Below are positions 9,875 through 19,713 of a stretch of 64,000 nt of DNA, piece by piece. Both the position numbers and the translations under genes were made by a program. The stretch spans positions 248,001 through 312,000 of the forward strand of contig NZ_JAJSAQ010000004.1 in NCBI RefSeq assembly GCF_021729075.1. The letters run 5' to 3'. This DNA comes from Microbulbifer guangxiensis (GTDB taxonomy: Bacteria; Pseudomonadota; Gammaproteobacteria; Pseudomonadales; Cellvibrionaceae). Under the pieces are notes generated by a model. That model was not told the origin of the DNA, did not search any database, and worked only from the letters and a program-made list of their open reading frames with translations. Every line of letters begins with the position of its first letter. Position 1 is the stretch's first letter.

Positions 9875-10432
9875 CTAGAAAGGATTGACCGTATAACCCT
9901 GCTGCTGGAGTTGCGCATGTGCGGTCATGGCAGATAACGCCATCTCCACGTTCGGGAGCAGGTCACCGGCCTCAATACCATGGTAGGCGGCGGACTGTCC
10001 GCAGAGAATCACACGGACATTGTTCTCAGTCAGCTTCTCAATCAGGGGCGCATTGAGGTTGGCGCTATCGTACTTCTCCCGGTAGGCGGCCTTGTTCAGC
10101 AAATCAAAGCCTGCTGTGCCGTGTACGACCAGCGCCAGTTTGATCTGCTTGGGATCGACTCCGGCCCTGACATGCATATTGAGGAAACGGGCCAGACTCT
10201 CGAATTTGCGGTTTGCTTTTTCCTGGCCACCGGCCTCGGTCGCGTCGAAGGCGACCATAAAAGTCTCCTTGCCTGTCAGGGGCTGGATTTGCTCGACGGC
10301 AGCAACAGGTCCATAGCCTTCAATTACGGGACCGGTCGAGAACTCGGCAGCGTTTGCGGATATGGCAAAGGCAGCAAAAAGCCCCAGGCTCCCGGCAATG
10401 GCATTCTTCAAAATCAATTTTCCTGACTGCAT
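9875..10432 (-). CDS. Exported DsrE/DsrF-like protein
   Basis: Small periplasmic protein of 185 residues from the ATG at 10432, which begins a normal signal peptide (MQSGKLILKNAIAGSLGLFA, cleaved after SANA); an ATG six codons upstream has no ribosome site. The body, with KLALVVHGTAGFDLLN and NNVRVILCGQSAAYHGI, fits the DsrE sulfur-relay fold, and a cysteine (VILCGQSA) stands where family members carry the sulfur-handling Cys. No sulfur oxidation genes are near, so the role is open. Confidence 0.75.
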   Translation of the reverse strand: MQSGKLILKNAIAGSLGLFAAFAISANAAEFSTGPVIEGYGPVAAVEQIQPLTGKETFMVAFDATEAGGQEKANRKFESLARFLNMHVRAGVDPKQIKLALVVHGTAGFDLLNKAAYREKYDSANLNAPLIEKLTENNVRVILCGQSAAYHGIEAGDLLPNVEMALSAMTAHAQLQQQGYTVNPF

Positions 10433-10533
10433 GGCTCCCCCGCTGGTCATTTGGTTATTGCTCTGCTTGATGAGTGAATCCGGGCAAGATTAATCCGCAA
10501 GGGCGTGAAACAGCAACCGGTGAAGATCACGGG

Positions 10534-10998
10534 TCAGCGTCGGTTGAACTCGACAAACCGCGCAGTAACCTCTTCTGCCAACTGCAGATTCCCCTTTGCA
10601 CGCAGTAATTCCACCACGCACTCTGCTGTGCACAATCCCCCTTCAAGCTGGTTTCTTCTCAGCTGATAATTTGAAGAGGCCTCCGGCTGCAGACAGACCC
10701 GGGGGAGGAATGCGAGATAGGGGGTGCGATTGAACATCTTCCGCGCCTCCTGCCAGGTGCCGTCCAGCAGGAGAAAGTGATCGAACTCACCCACGGGCCT
10801 TGACGGTTGTTGGGAGTCAACAGCTGGATATACCAGTGCCAATTTACCCGTGGTTGCCAGCCTCTCCAACAGTGGATCCGGATTGGTGCGACTCCAGACG
10901 ATACGCTGCACCAGACCACTGGCGGCAGCCATGGCGACAGTACCGGTATTGGTTGGCCGGTCCAGCTCGCGTTCATGGGTCAGCAGGTAAATGTTCAA
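10534..10998 (-). CDS. DTW-domain tRNA-uridine aminocarboxypropyltransferase-like, short form
   Basis: Resembles the TapT/YfiP family that adds an acp group from SAM to uridine in tRNA. The family core is clear: RPTNTGTVAMAAA, IVWSRTNPDPLLE, the DTW-type LLLDGTWQEARKMF, YQLRRNQLEGGLCTAE and a C-terminal RFVEFNRR. At 154 residues it lacks the N-terminal cysteine-rich zinc segment of the roughly 230-residue E. coli protein, and nothing upstream in any frame restores it. It is either a genuine short subfamily or has lost its zinc region. Transcribed away from the DsrE-like gene's 5' side as an apparent single gene. Confidence 0.8.
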   Translation of the reverse strand: MNIYLLTHERELDRPTNTGTVAMAAASGLVQRIVWSRTNPDPLLERLATTGKLALVYPAVDSQQPSRPVGEFDHFLLLDGTWQEARKMFNRTPYLAFLPRVCLQPEASSNYQLRRNQLEGGLCTAECVVELLRAKGNLQLAEEVTARFVEFNRR

Positions 10999-11065
10999 GG
11001 GCAGAGGGAGATTGAGGCTGGAAGGAAGAGAGGCACCGTCCGGACGGACAGTGCCCCTTTAGGAC

Positions 11066-11482
11066 TCAGAAGCTGTAGCTGAGGCGGAGGTGGCCGGCAG
11101 TTTTATCGTCGAACTGGTTGGCATCCAGTTCCAGGTTAAACGCCCGACCAAGGTCGAAGCCTACACCTGCGCCAGCACCCAGACCGCTGGCGCTGCGCCC
11201 GGCTGCCACACCGCCCTTGAACAGGAGGTAGACCGCGCCCGCCGTGCGATAGGTGCCGAACACACCACCGAAGGTACCCACTGTATCGCGGGTAAATTCA
11301 CCGTGAACACCCCAGCCATTATCGACCTGGTAACCGATGTTAACCCCGGGTCCCTCTACAGAGGGCTGCGCATCCATGGCTCCAAAATGGCCGCCGGCAT
11401 AAAGGCCACTGGGCTTGGCCTGTGAAAGAGCCGGGGCAATCAACAGAGAGGATAAAAGCAAAACTCCGGAAAGTCGTTTCAT
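11066..11482 (-). CDS. Small outer-membrane beta-barrel-like protein
   Basis: Exported protein of 138 residues starting at the ATG at 11482, which has AGGGG six bases upstream. Signal peptide MKRLSGVLLLSSLLIAPALSQA; the rest alternates glycine and aromatic residues (SGLYAGGHFGA, GVHGEFTRD, GAGAGVGFDLG) and ends HLRLSYSF with a terminal Phe, the usual signature of a small outer-membrane barrel. I do not recognise a specific family. It lies just downstream of epd on the same strand. Confidence 0.65.
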   Translation of the reverse strand: MKRLSGVLLLSSLLIAPALSQAKPSGLYAGGHFGAMDAQPSVEGPGVNIGYQVDNGWGVHGEFTRDTVGTFGGVFGTYRTAGAVYLLFKGGVAAGRSASGLGAGAGVGFDLGRAFNLELDANQFDDKTAGHLRLSYSF

Positions 11483-11535
11483 GGTCAACCCCTATGGTCA
11501 TTATTGATTGTTTCCGGGACCTGGAGCGTCCCGAA

Positions 11536-12543
11536 TCACTGCATGATGCGCGCGATATCCAGCATCCGGTTCGCAAAGCCCCACTCGTTATCGAACCAGA
11601 TCAGTACCTTCACCAGTTTGCCGCCCGCCACCCGCGTCTGGCTGGCATCGACAATGCCGGAGCGCGGGTCGTGGTTGTAATCACAGGAGGCGAGGGGTTC
11701 CTCGGTGTAACCGAGCACTCCATTGAAGCCTGATGCTGCCGCCTCTGCCAATACCCTGTTGACCTCCGCCTGGGTGACGTCACGATGCAACTGCACTGAA
11801 AGGTCGATGGCGGAGACATTGACGGTTGGCACGCGCATCGCCTGGGCTTCGAAGCGCCCGGCCAGTTCCGGCAGAATGCGCTCGATACCGCGGGCAAGGC
11901 CTGTGTCCACCGGGATGATCGATGTCACTGCGGAACGGGTCTTGCGCAGATCGGTGTGATGGTAGGCATCACTCACCGGCTGGTCGTTCATGGCCGCATG
12001 GATGGTGGTAATCACGCCGGCATCAATACCGAAAGCTTTGTCCAGGGCGGCAATAACCGGCACGCTGCAGTTAGTAGTGCAAGAAGCGGCGGAAACAATC
12101 GTCTCTGTGCCTGTCAGCACATGATCGTTGACACCGTGCACGATGGTGGCATCCACATCGCGGTTGGCCGGCTGGGAAAACAGGACTTTTCTGGCCCCGG
12201 CCTTCAAGTGCAGCTCAGCCTTTTCCCGTTCGGTAAAACTGCCGGTGCACTCCAGCACGAGATCCACGGCATTGGCGGCCCAGTCCAGGTCTTGCAACTG
12301 CTCCCGGTGAGTCACCGCAATGCGATCACCGTTGACGATCAGGGTATCGCTTTCGACGCTGACATCTCCCCCGAAGCGGCCGTGCACAGAGTCGTACTTG
12401 GTCAGGTGGGCAATGGTGGCGCAGTCAGCCAGCTCATTGATGGCGACGATCTGCAGCTTGTCCCGAGCGCCGGACTCGTAGAGGGCGCGCAGGACAGAGC
12501 GACCGATGCGGCCATAGCCGTTGATGGCGAGTCGGATGGTCAT
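11536..12543 (-). CDS. epd: Erythrose-4-phosphate dehydrogenase
   Basis: NAD-dependent dehydrogenase of the GAPDH fold, 335 residues, converting erythrose 4-phosphate to 4-phosphoerythronate for pyridoxal phosphate synthesis. Rossmann motif [15 protein letters not shown]; catalytic Cys in [14 protein letters not shown]; His in [12 protein letters not shown]-terminal [14 protein letters not shown]. Features such as [14 protein letters not shown] and the position next to transketolase match Epd rather than glycolytic GapA, as in the epd-tkt arrangement of E. coli and Pseudomonas. Activity on glyceraldehyde 3-phosphate cannot be excluded from sequence alone. Confidence 0.88.
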   Translation of the reverse strand: MTIRLAINGYGRIGRSVLRALYESGARDKLQIVAINELADCATIAHLTKYDSVHGRFGGDVSVESDTLIVNGDRIAVTHREQLQDLDWAANAVDLVLECTGSFTEREKAELHLKAGARKVLFSQPANRDVDATIVHGVNDHVLTGTETIVSAASCTTNCSVPVIAALDKAFGIDAGVITTIHAAMNDQPVSDAYHHTDLRKTRSAVTSIIPVDTGLARGIERILPELAGRFEAQAMRVPTVNVSAIDLSVQLHRDVTQAEVNRVLAEAAASGFNGVLGYTEEPLASCDYNHDPRSGIVDASQTRVAGGKLVKVLIWFDNEWGFANRMLDIARIMQ

Positions 12544-12586
12544 TGCGGGTCAGCCGGGTTGGGCATTACATCTGGACTCCGGAGGG

Positions 12587-12615
12587 CTGGATCCCGGCCT
12601 GCGCCGGGAAGACGA
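12587..12615. repeat. Intergenic palindromic repeat, single copy
   Basis: Palindrome CCCGGC-CTGC-GCCGGG flanked by CTGGAT on one side and GACGA on the other, in the epd-tkt gap. Same element as at 18769, 37451 and 39265. Confidence 0.75.
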
Positions 12616-12664
12616 TTCAAAAAGTCCCGTTATGCCAGCACCGACCGGTGTCCAGTATAGCCAT

Positions 12665-14668
12665 TTACTTCAGCAGCTTCTTGACGGAAGCGACGACGTT
12701 GTCGACGGTAAAGCCAAATTCCTTCATCAGCTCGCCGCCCGGTGCGGACTCACCAAAGCTGCTCATGCCAATGATATCGCCGTCGAAGCCAACGAACTTG
12801 TACCAGTAGTCACGGTGCGCCGCTTCGATCGCAACCCGAGCACGGACATTGGCGGGCAGCACGGATTCACGGTAAGCCTCGTCCTGCTCCATGAAGGCCT
12901 CGGCGCAGGGCATGGAAACGACGCGTATCTTGCGATCGGAGAGCTGCTTCTTCGCTTCGACGGCCAGCTCCACTTCAGAACCGGTGGCGATAAGGATCAC
13001 TTCCGGCGCGCCGTCGCAGTCCGCGAGTACGTAGCCACCGCGCTCGATCTGCTGCAACTGGGCATCGTTCCGCGCCTGCGGGGCCAGGCCCTGGCGGCTG
13101 AATACCAGCGCGGACGGTCCGTCGGCACGGGAGACCGCCATCTTCCAGCTCACTGCGGATTCGGTGGCGTCACAGGGGCGCCAGGTATACAGGTTGGGCG
13201 TGGAGCGCAGAGCAGTCAGCTGCTCGACGGGCTGGTGGGTCGGGCCGTCCTCGCCCAGGCCAATGGAGTCGTGGGTGTAAACAAAGACTACCCGCTGCTT
13301 CATCAGCGCCGCCATGCGCACCGCATTGCGGGCGTACTCCATGAACATCAGGAAGGTCGCGCCGTAGGGTACGAAACCGCCATGCAGGGCGATACCGTTC
13401 ATGATGGCGCTCATGCCGAACTCGCGCACACCGTAATAGACGTAGTTGCCGGAAGCGTCGCCTTTGGTCACGCCCTTGGAGTCGGACCAGATGGTGAGGT
13501 TGGAGCCGGCCAGGTCGGCAGAACCACCGAGGAATTCCGGCAGCAGAGGGCCATAAGCATTCAGAGCATTCTGGCTGGCCTTGCGGGAGGCGATCTTTTC
13601 GGCATCCTGCTGGCACTGCTTGATGTACTCATCCGCCTTGGCGAGGAAGTCGGCCGGCAGTTCACCACTCATGCGGCGCTCGAACTCTGCCGCCAGCTCC
13701 GGAAACTCCTCCCGGTAATCGGCGAAGATATCGCGCCACTCTTCTTCCTGCGCCTCGCCCTTGCCGCGGGCGCTCCAGCCGGCGTAGATCTCTTCGGGAA
13801 TCTCGAACGGCGCGTAGTTCCAGTTGATGGTTTCCCGCACCAGGCCAATTTCGTCTTCACCCAGCGGGGCACCATGGCACTCCTCGCGGCCCTGCTTGTT
13901 GGGCGAGCCAAAGCCGATGACGGTCTTGCAGCAGATCAGGGTGGGCTTCTCGGTCTCGGCACGGGCCTCTTCGATGGCGGCCTTGATGGCCGCGGAGTCG
14001 TGGCCGTCGACACCGGCGATCACATGCCAGCCATAGGATTCGAACCGCTTGGGCGTATCGTCGGTGAACCAGCCTTCTACCTCACCATCGATGGAGATGC
14101 CGTTGTCGTCGTAGAAAGCAATCAGCTTGCCCAGGCCCAGGGTGCCGGCCAGGGAACAGGCCTCGTGGGAAATGCCCTCCATCAGGCAACCATCTCCGAG
14201 GAAGCAGTAGGTGTGGTGATCCACCAGCTCATAACCGGGGCGGTTGAACTGTGCCGCCATGACTTTCTCCGCCAGGGCCATACCGACGGCGTTGGTGATA
14301 CCCTGACCGAGAGGGCCGGTGGTGGTTTCTACGCCCGGGGCATAGCCGTATTCCGGGTGGCCCGGAGTCTTGGAGTGCAGCTGACGGAAGTTTTTCAGCT
14401 CCTCGATCGGCAGGTCGTAGCCAGTGAGGTGCAGCAGAGAGTAGAGCAGCATTGAGCCGTGGCCATTGGACAGCACGAAGCGGTCGCGGTCGGCCCAGTC
14501 CGGGTTGGCAGGATTGTGCTTCAGGTAGTCGTTCCAGAGGACTTCAGCGATGTCCGCCATGCCCATGGGCGCGCCTGGGTGGCCGCTGTTGGCTTTCTGC
14601 ACGGCATCCATGGACAGGGCGCGAACGGCATTGGCCAGCTCGGTGCGAGACGGGGTACGGGAAGTCAT
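12665..14668 (-). CDS. tkt: Transketolase
   Basis: Thiamine diphosphate enzyme moving two-carbon units in the non-oxidative pentose phosphate pathway; 667 residues from the ATG at 14668 ([20 protein letters not shown]), matching the usual length. The frame runs further upstream without a plausible start. Motifs: [38 protein letters not shown], the ThDP motif [13 protein letters not shown] through [11 protein letters not shown], and the [17 protein letters not shown] segment with the second substrate-binding histidines. It lies upstream of epd on the same strand, separated by about 120 bases containing a palindromic repeat. Confidence 0.97.
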   Translation of the reverse strand: MTSRTPSRTELANAVRALSMDAVQKANSGHPGAPMGMADIAEVLWNDYLKHNPANPDWADRDRFVLSNGHGSMLLYSLLHLTGYDLPIEELKNFRQLHSKTPGHPEYGYAPGVETTTGPLGQGITNAVGMALAEKVMAAQFNRPGYELVDHHTYCFLGDGCLMEGISHEACSLAGTLGLGKLIAFYDDNGISIDGEVEGWFTDDTPKRFESYGWHVIAGVDGHDSAAIKAAIEEARAETEKPTLICCKTVIGFGSPNKQGREECHGAPLGEDEIGLVRETINWNYAPFEIPEEIYAGWSARGKGEAQEEEWRDIFADYREEFPELAAEFERRMSGELPADFLAKADEYIKQCQQDAEKIASRKASQNALNAYGPLLPEFLGGSADLAGSNLTIWSDSKGVTKGDASGNYVYYGVREFGMSAIMNGIALHGGFVPYGATFLMFMEYARNAVRMAALMKQRVVFVYTHDSIGLGEDGPTHQPVEQLTALRSTPNLYTWRPCDATESAVSWKMAVSRADGPSALVFSRQGLAPQARNDAQLQQIERGGYVLADCDGAPEVILIATGSEVELAVEAKKQLSDRKIRVVSMPCAEAFMEQDEAYRESVLPANVRARVAIEAAHRDYWYKFVGFDGDIIGMSSFGESAPGGELMKEFGFTVDNVVASVKKLLK

Positions 14669-14890
14669 AGGGCTCAACTCTCTGGGGTCTGTTTGCTGGA
14701 CCTGGCTCTCCCTGAAGATAGGCCAGCGCAGCGTATTCGCGGCTGGCGGCTCCCCAGGGCCTGGCCTGCGGTCTCGAAAAAAGGAGGCGTATTTTCCCGC
14801 AATCACCGCTGCCACGCAAAGGGCAAGGGCGCTTTGCGGCCAATTAGACGCAACAAAGTTGCCGCTGGCGCCCACGCAATGAAACGTTAA

Positions 14891-14940
14891 AGCTGCATCA
14901 AAAGTTTTTTATGCAGCTATATCAAAAAACTTTGATATAG
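14891..14940 (+). promoter_or_regulatory. Two tandem operator-like dyads before the sahR-metK-ahcY-metF genes
   Basis: Dyad 1 (14891-14918) has arms AGCTGCAT / ATGCAGCT; dyad 2 (14917-14940) has perfect 10-bp arms CTATATCAAA / TTTGATATAG around 4 bases. Both contain the core ATCAAA-N4-TTTNAT, their centres are 24 bp apart, and the second ends 27 bases before the regulator's ATG. This is a likely autoregulatory site for the ArsR-type protein encoded next. Confidence 0.75.
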
Positions 14941-14967
14941 GGTCAGCCCGCTGCTAGACTCGCCGCC

Positions 14968-15951
14968 ATGTCATCCTCCCAGGTAAACCAAGCAGCGCCG
15001 GAAGTCGATTCTGGCGACCCGATCCCGCAACTGGCCGTGCGCCTCAAGGCGGCGGGTGACCCGTTGCGCCTGGAGATCCTGCGGCTGCTGAGCCAGGACT
15101 CCTACAGCGTGCTGGAGCTTTGCCGGATCTTCGACCTGCGTCAGCCGGCTCTGAGCCACCACCTCAAGGTGCTGGCCCAGGCAGGCCTGGTGAGCAAACG
15201 CCGCGAGGGCAACAACCTGTTCTACCGCCGCAGCGGCGACGGCCTCGAGCCCCTGTTCACCAGCCTCGACAGCCTGCCGCTACCGCAAGGGCGCGAGGCG
15301 GCAGTCGCGGAGATTGCCCGGGAGCGGGCGGAGGCATCGCGCCGCTTCTTCGCTGACTATGGCAACCGCTTCCGGGAACAGCAGGAGCTGATCGCCGGCT
15401 ATGATGTCTACGGCCCACAGGTAGGCCAGCTGTTACGCCCCGGGGCCAATGCACTGGAAGTCGGCCCCGGCGAGGGCGAGTTTCTCGCCGAGCTGGCCCC
15501 GCGCTTCGAAATGGTCACCGCCCTGGATCTTTCACCCACCATGCTGGAACGGGCGCAGCAGTTCGCCAGGGACAGCGGCCTCGGCAATATCGAATTTCTT
15601 CGTGGCGACACCCGCGAGGCCGCCGCGCGCCCCGGCAGTGCCGACAGCGTGGTGGTGAACATGGTGTTGCACCATACGCCGGAGCCCGAACAGATATTCC
15701 GTGACCTGTCGACAGCGCTGAAGCCCGGTGGCCAGCTGCTGGTGGCCGAGCTGCAGGCCCACCAGCAGGACTGGGCCCGCGATGCCTGCGGGGATCTGTG
15801 GCTGGGGTTTGCGCCGGAGCAGCTGTCGCAATGGGCGGAGCAGGCGGGCCTCGAGAATGGACGCAGCGTGTACAACGCCCTGCGCAATGGCTTCCAGATC
15901 CAGATCCGTGAATTCCTCAAGCCGGAAACTGCGACGGCAACCAGTGCGTAA
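14968..15951 (+). CDS. ArsR-family regulator fused to a SAM methyltransferase domain (SahR-like)
   Basis: 327 residues. The N-terminal third is an ArsR winged helix (LRLEILRLLSQDSYSVLELC, then QPALSHHLKVLAQAGLVSKRREGNNLFYRR). The C-terminal half is a class I methyltransferase fold with motif I ALEVGPGEGEFLAELAP, an acidic LDLS end to strand 2 and VVNMVLHHTPEPEQIFRDL. Fused ArsR-methyltransferase proteins beside metK are known in Pseudomonas and relatives, and the SahR family responds to S-adenosylhomocysteine to control methionine-cycle genes. Position ahead of metK, ahcY and metF and the dyads upstream fit that role. Whether the methyltransferase domain is catalytic or only senses ligand cannot be read from sequence. 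Confidence 0.85.
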   Translation: MSSSQVNQAAPEVDSGDPIPQLAVRLKAAGDPLRLEILRLLSQDSYSVLELCRIFDLRQPALSHHLKVLAQAGLVSKRREGNNLFYRRSGDGLEPLFTSLDSLPLPQGREAAVAEIARERAEASRRFFADYGNRFREQQELIAGYDVYGPQVGQLLRPGANALEVGPGEGEFLAELAPRFEMVTALDLSPTMLERAQQFARDSGLGNIEFLRGDTREAAARPGSADSVVVNMVLHHTPEPEQIFRDLSTALKPGGQLLVAELQAHQQDWARDACGDLWLGFAPEQLSQWAEQAGLENGRSVYNALRNGFQIQIREFLKPETATATSA

Positions 15952-16085
15952 ATACTGAGAGCGACTATTTTTTCAGTCCGGCCTACACCGGATCGCTGAG
16001 ACCAAGACTAACCAGACCGACAGTTATAAAACCGCCGACTGCGGGATAAATGGAGCGCCGCGGCGACATCAATGGAGAGCACCTT

Positions 16086-17306
16086 ATGAGTGAATACAGA
16101 CTGTTTACCTCGGAGTCCGTGTCCGAAGGGCACCCCGACAAAATTGCCGACCAGATTTCCGATGCAGTGCTGGATGCACTGCTGGCCCGGGACAAGCACG
16201 CCCGCGTGGCCTGTGAGACCCTGGTAAAAACAGGCATTGCCGTCATCGCCGGCGAAATCTCCACCTCTGCCTGGGTGGACCTGGAAGACCTGGTACGCAA
16301 GGTCATCACCGATATCGGCTACACCTCCTCCGAGGTCGGCTATGACGGTGAGACCTGCGGTGTGATCAATGTGATCGGCAAGCAGTCCATGGATATCGCC
16401 CGGGGCGTCGATCGCGCCAAGCCGGAGGACCAGGGCGCCGGCGACCAGGGCCTGATGTTCGGTTACGCCACTGATGAGACCCCGACATTCATGCCGGCAC
16501 CAATCTACTATGCCCACCGGCTGGTGGAGCGTCAGGCCGAGGCGCGCAAGTCTGGCCTGCTGCCGTGGCTGCGCCCGGATGCCAAGAGCCAGGTGACCTT
16601 CCGCTATGACGACCAGGGCAAGCCCTGCGCCATCGACGCAGTGGTACTGTCTACCCAGCACAACCCCGATGTCAGCCAGGAAGACCTGCGCGAGGCAGTG
16701 CTGGAACTGATCGTGCACCACACCCTGCCCTCCGAGTGGCTGCACGCTGGCACCAAGTATCACATCAACCCCACCGGTAAATTCGTCATCGGCGGGCCGG
16801 TCGGTGACTGCGGCCTGACCGGGCGCAAGATCATCGTGGATACCTACGGCGGCTCCGCCCGTCACGGCGGCGGCGCCTTCTCCGGCAAGGATCCGTCCAA
16901 GGTGGATCGCTCCGCTGCCTACGCCGGCCGCTACGTGGCGAAGAATATCGTTGCCGCAGGCCTGGCCAACCGCTGCGAAATCCAGGTGTCCTATGCCATC
17001 GGTGTCGCCGAGCCGACTTCTGTTTCCATCAACACTTTCGGCACCGGCAAGGTGAGCGAGGAGAAGCTGATCGAGCTGGTGCGCGAGCACTTCGACCTGC
17101 GACCCTACGCCATTTCCCGCGCGCTGGACCTGCTCCACCCGATGTACCAGCTGACCGCCGCCTATGGACACTTTGGCCGCGAGCCGTTCGAGCATACCTA
17201 TGAGTGGGTCGACAGCAATGGCGAGAAGCGCAGTGAAACCTTCACCGCCTTCCCGTGGGAAAAGACCGATAAGGCGGAAGCGCTGCGTGCGCACGCTGAT
17301 CTGTAA
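16086..17306 (+). CDS. metK: S-adenosylmethionine synthetase
   Basis: Makes S-adenosylmethionine from methionine and ATP. The ATG at 16086 begins [19 protein letters not shown] with GGAGA eight bases upstream, giving 406 residues, slightly longer than E. coli MetK. Signature segments: [38 protein letters not shown], and the phosphate loop [20 protein letters not shown]. It follows the SahR-like regulator by about 130 bases and precedes ahcY by 65 bases, so co-transcription is likely. I looked for a SAM or SAH riboswitch in both gaps and found none. Confidence 0.98.
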   Translation: MSEYRLFTSESVSEGHPDKIADQISDAVLDALLARDKHARVACETLVKTGIAVIAGEISTSAWVDLEDLVRKVITDIGYTSSEVGYDGETCGVINVIGKQSMDIARGVDRAKPEDQGAGDQGLMFGYATDETPTFMPAPIYYAHRLVERQAEARKSGLLPWLRPDAKSQVTFRYDDQGKPCAIDAVVLSTQHNPDVSQEDLREAVLELIVHHTLPSEWLHAGTKYHINPTGKFVIGGPVGDCGLTGRKIIVDTYGGSARHGGGAFSGKDPSKVDRSAAYAGRYVAKNIVAAGLANRCEIQVSYAIGVAEPTSVSINTFGTGKVSEEKLIELVREHFDLRPYAISRALDLLHPMYQLTAAYGHFGREPFEHTYEWVDSNGEKRSETFTAFPWEKTDKAEALRAHADL

Positions 17307-17371
17307 TCGCTAAAACCCAGAAACTCACGCGCAGGCACTGCCTGCGCAATAAAAAACGTACAAGGTTTGCA

Positions 17372-18757
17372 ATGAATCAAATGAGCACTGAATTCAAGGA
17401 CTTCAAGGTCGCCGACATCAACCTGGCCGACTGGGGGCGCCGCGAGATTGAGATCGCCGAGGGCGAAATGCCGGCCCTGATGGCGCTGCGTGAGAAATAC
17501 CATGACGAGCAGCCGCTCGCCGGTGCGCGCATCATGGGCTGCATCCACATGACCATCCAGACCGCGGTGCTGATCGAGACTCTGGTGGCCCTGGGTGCGG
17601 AAGTGCGCTGGTCCTCGTGCAACATTTTCTCCACCCAGGATCACGCTGCCGCTGCCATCGCCGCCCGCGGTATTCCAGTGTTTGCGTGGAAAGGCGAAAC
17701 CGAAGAAGAGTACGAATGGTGCCTGGAGCGCACCGTGGGTGCAGACGTGGCCGGCTGGCAGCCGAACATGATCCTCGACGACGGCGGCGACCTCACCGAG
17801 CTGCTACACCGCAAGTACGCCGAGATTCTCGACCGGTGCCACGGCATCAGCGAAGAGACCACCACCGGCGTACACCGCCTGCAGGAAATGCTACGTGAAG
17901 GCACCCTGAAAGTGCCGGCGATCAACGTCAACGATTCCGTCACCAAGAGCAAGAACGACAACAAGTACGGCTGCCGCCACAGCCTGAACGATGCCATCAA
18001 GCGCGCCACCGACCACCTGCTGTCCGGCAAGAAGGCGCTGGTGATCGGCTACGGCGACGTGGGCAAGGGCTCCGCCGCCTCGCTGCGTCAGGAAGGCATG
18101 ATCGTCAAGGTTTCCGAAGTCGACCCCATCTGCGCCATGCAGGCCTGCATGGACGGTTTCGAGCTGGTGTCTCCTTATATCGACGGCATCAACACCGGCA
18201 AGCCGGAGTCCATCAACAAGGACCTGCTGGCCAATACCGACCTGCTTGTCACCACCACCGGCAACACCAACGTCTGCGATGCGCATATGCTGAGCGCCCT
18301 GAAGAGCGGTGCCGTGGTGTGCAATATCGGCCACTTCGACAATGAGATCGATACCGCCTATATGCGCAAGCACTGGGAGTGGCAGGAAGTGAAGCCGCAG
18401 GTGCACAAGATCGTGCGCAATGCCGAAAGCAACGATCACCTGCTGCTTCTCTCTGAGGGCCGTCTGGTGAACCTGGGTAATGCCACCGGCCACCCGAGCC
18501 GCATCATGGATGGTTCCTTTGCCAACCAGGTGCTCGCCCAGATCCACCTGTACCAGGAGAAATTCGCTGAGCTACCGGCAGACCAGAAGGTCTCTGCACT
18601 GTATGTCAAAGTGCTGCCGAAGAAGCTGGATGAGGAAGTGGCGCGCTATATGGTCGAAGGATTTGGCGGTGTGATTACCCGCATGACTGAAGGCCAGGCC
18701 AAGTATATCGGCGTTTCCGTGGACGGCCCTTACAAGCCGGAAAGCTACAAGTATTAA
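17372..18757 (+). CDS. ahcY: Adenosylhomocysteinase (S-adenosylhomocysteine hydrolase)
   Basis: Reversibly splits S-adenosylhomocysteine to adenosine and homocysteine, removing the inhibitory product of methyl transfer. 461 residues, usual for proteobacteria. Motifs: [36 protein letters not shown] site [16 protein letters not shown], and the C-terminal [12 protein letters not shown] that completes the NAD pocket of the neighbouring subunit. Middle gene of the methyl-cycle cluster, with metF 120 bases downstream across a repeat element. Confidence 0.98.
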   Translation: MNQMSTEFKDFKVADINLADWGRREIEIAEGEMPALMALREKYHDEQPLAGARIMGCIHMTIQTAVLIETLVALGAEVRWSSCNIFSTQDHAAAAIAARGIPVFAWKGETEEEYEWCLERTVGADVAGWQPNMILDDGGDLTELLHRKYAEILDRCHGISEETTTGVHRLQEMLREGTLKVPAINVNDSVTKSKNDNKYGCRHSLNDAIKRATDHLLSGKKALVIGYGDVGKGSAASLRQEGMIVKVSEVDPICAMQACMDGFELVSPYIDGINTGKPESINKDLLANTDLLVTTTGNTNVCDAHMLSALKSGAVVCNIGHFDNEIDTAYMRKHWEWQEVKPQVHKIVRNAESNDHLLLLSEGRLVNLGNATGHPSRIMDGSFANQVLAQIHLYQEKFAELPADQKVSALYVKVLPKKLDEEVARYMVEGFGGVITRMTEGQAKYIGVSVDGPYKPESYKY

Positions 18758-18768
18758 TCCAACCGAGA

Positions 18769-18854
18769 CTGGATGCCGGCCTGCGCCGGCATGACGATGC
18801 TGGTAAAGATCGTCATTCTGCCGGGCCGGCTCACGGCCGCCAGGCGGAATCCAG
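18769..18854. repeat. Pair of inverted palindromic repeats between ahcY and metF
   Basis: Left unit 18769-18797 contains GCCGGC-CTGC-GCCGGC between CTGGAT and ATGACGA. The right unit 18811-18854 starts CGTCATTC and ends GGAATCCAG, so it is a diverged inverted copy. The pair lies inside a likely operon and could act on mRNA stability or attenuation. Confidence 0.75.
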
Positions 18855-18879
18855 CCCCTTGAGGACTGGACGATTTACC

Positions 18880-19713
18880 ATGACAAACAGTACCCGCATC
18901 AGCTTCGAGTTTTTCCCGCCCAAGACCCCCGAGGGCCGGGAGAATCTGTACAAGACCCGTGAAACCCTGCAGGAATTCCAGCCGGCATTTTTTTCCGTCA
19001 CCTATGGCGCCGGCGGCACCACCCGCGAAACCACGGCAGATATCGTCACCAACCTGCGCCGCGATGGAATTTCCATTGCCCCGCACCTGTCTTTTGGCGG
19101 TGATAGCGAGGAAGCCGTGCTCCAGCTGCTGAACCGCTACCGGGAGGCAGGCGTGGACCGGATCGTCGCCCTGCGCGGTGACATGCCATCCGGCATGGGC
19201 GCCGTGGCGCAACTGGTCTATGCCAATGAGCTGGTGGCCTTTATCCGGCGTCACACCGGCGATCACTTCCACCTCGAAGTAGCCGCTTATCCGGAGATCC
19301 ACCCGGAGGCCGAGAGCTATGACGCTGATATCGGTTACCTGAAGGGCAAGTTTGATGCGGGCGCCAACAGCGCACTGACGCAGTACTTCTACAACCCGGA
19401 TGCGTATTTCTATTTTCTGGACCAGTGCGAGAAAGCCGGTATCGACGCGCCCATCTACCCGGGCATCATGCCGATTACCAACTTCACCAACCTGGCACGC
19501 TTTTCGAAGAATTGCGGCGCGGAAATTCCCCGCTGGCTACGCAAGCGGATGGAAAGCTTCAGCAACCCGGAAGATATCCGCAAGCTGGGACTGGAAGTTG
19601 TGACGGACCTGTGCGAGACGCTGCTGGAAGGCGGTGCACCGGGACTGCACTTCTATACCATGAACCAGGTGGAACCCACCGCAGAGATACTCCAGTCGCT
19701 CAGTCTCGACTGA
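18880..19713 (+). CDS. metF: Methylenetetrahydrofolate reductase
   Basis: Flavoenzyme reducing 5,10-methylene-THF to 5-methyl-THF, the methyl donor for methionine synthase. 277 residues from the ATG at 18880; a TTG seven codons upstream is less likely. Segments: RISFEFFPPKTPEGRENLY with the catalytic Glu, FFSVTYGAGGTTRETTADIV, RIVALRGDMPSG, and GANSALTQYFYNPDAYFYF. It ends the methyl-cycle cluster. Its 3' end overlaps the convergent OmpA-like gene by 14 bases, leaving no room for a terminator. Confidence 0.97.
   Translation: MTNSTRISFEFFPPKTPEGRENLYKTRETLQEFQPAFFSVTYGAGGTTRETTADIVTNLRRDGISIAPHLSFGGDSEEAVLQLLNRYREAGVDRIVALRGDMPSGMGAVAQLVYANELVAFIRRHTGDHFHLEVAAYPEIHPEAESYDADIGYLKGKFDAGANSALTQYFYNPDAYFYFLDQCEKAGIDAPIYPGIMPITNFTNLARFSKNCGAEIPRWLRKRMESFSNPEDIRKLGLEVVTDLCETLLEGGAPGLHFYTMNQVEPTAEILQSLSLD

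Noticed and set aside
12521-14455. 644-residue open frame opposite transketolase
   Set aside because: It mirrors tkt and part of its neighbour in the antisense frame, has no start signal and no recognisable domain; high GC keeps such frames open.
15952-17371. SAH or SAM riboswitch before metK or ahcY
   Set aside because: Neither gap shows the conserved SAH core (GAGGAGCGCTGC-like) with its pairing partner or a SAM aptamer; only simple hairpins are present, and a protein regulator explains control.
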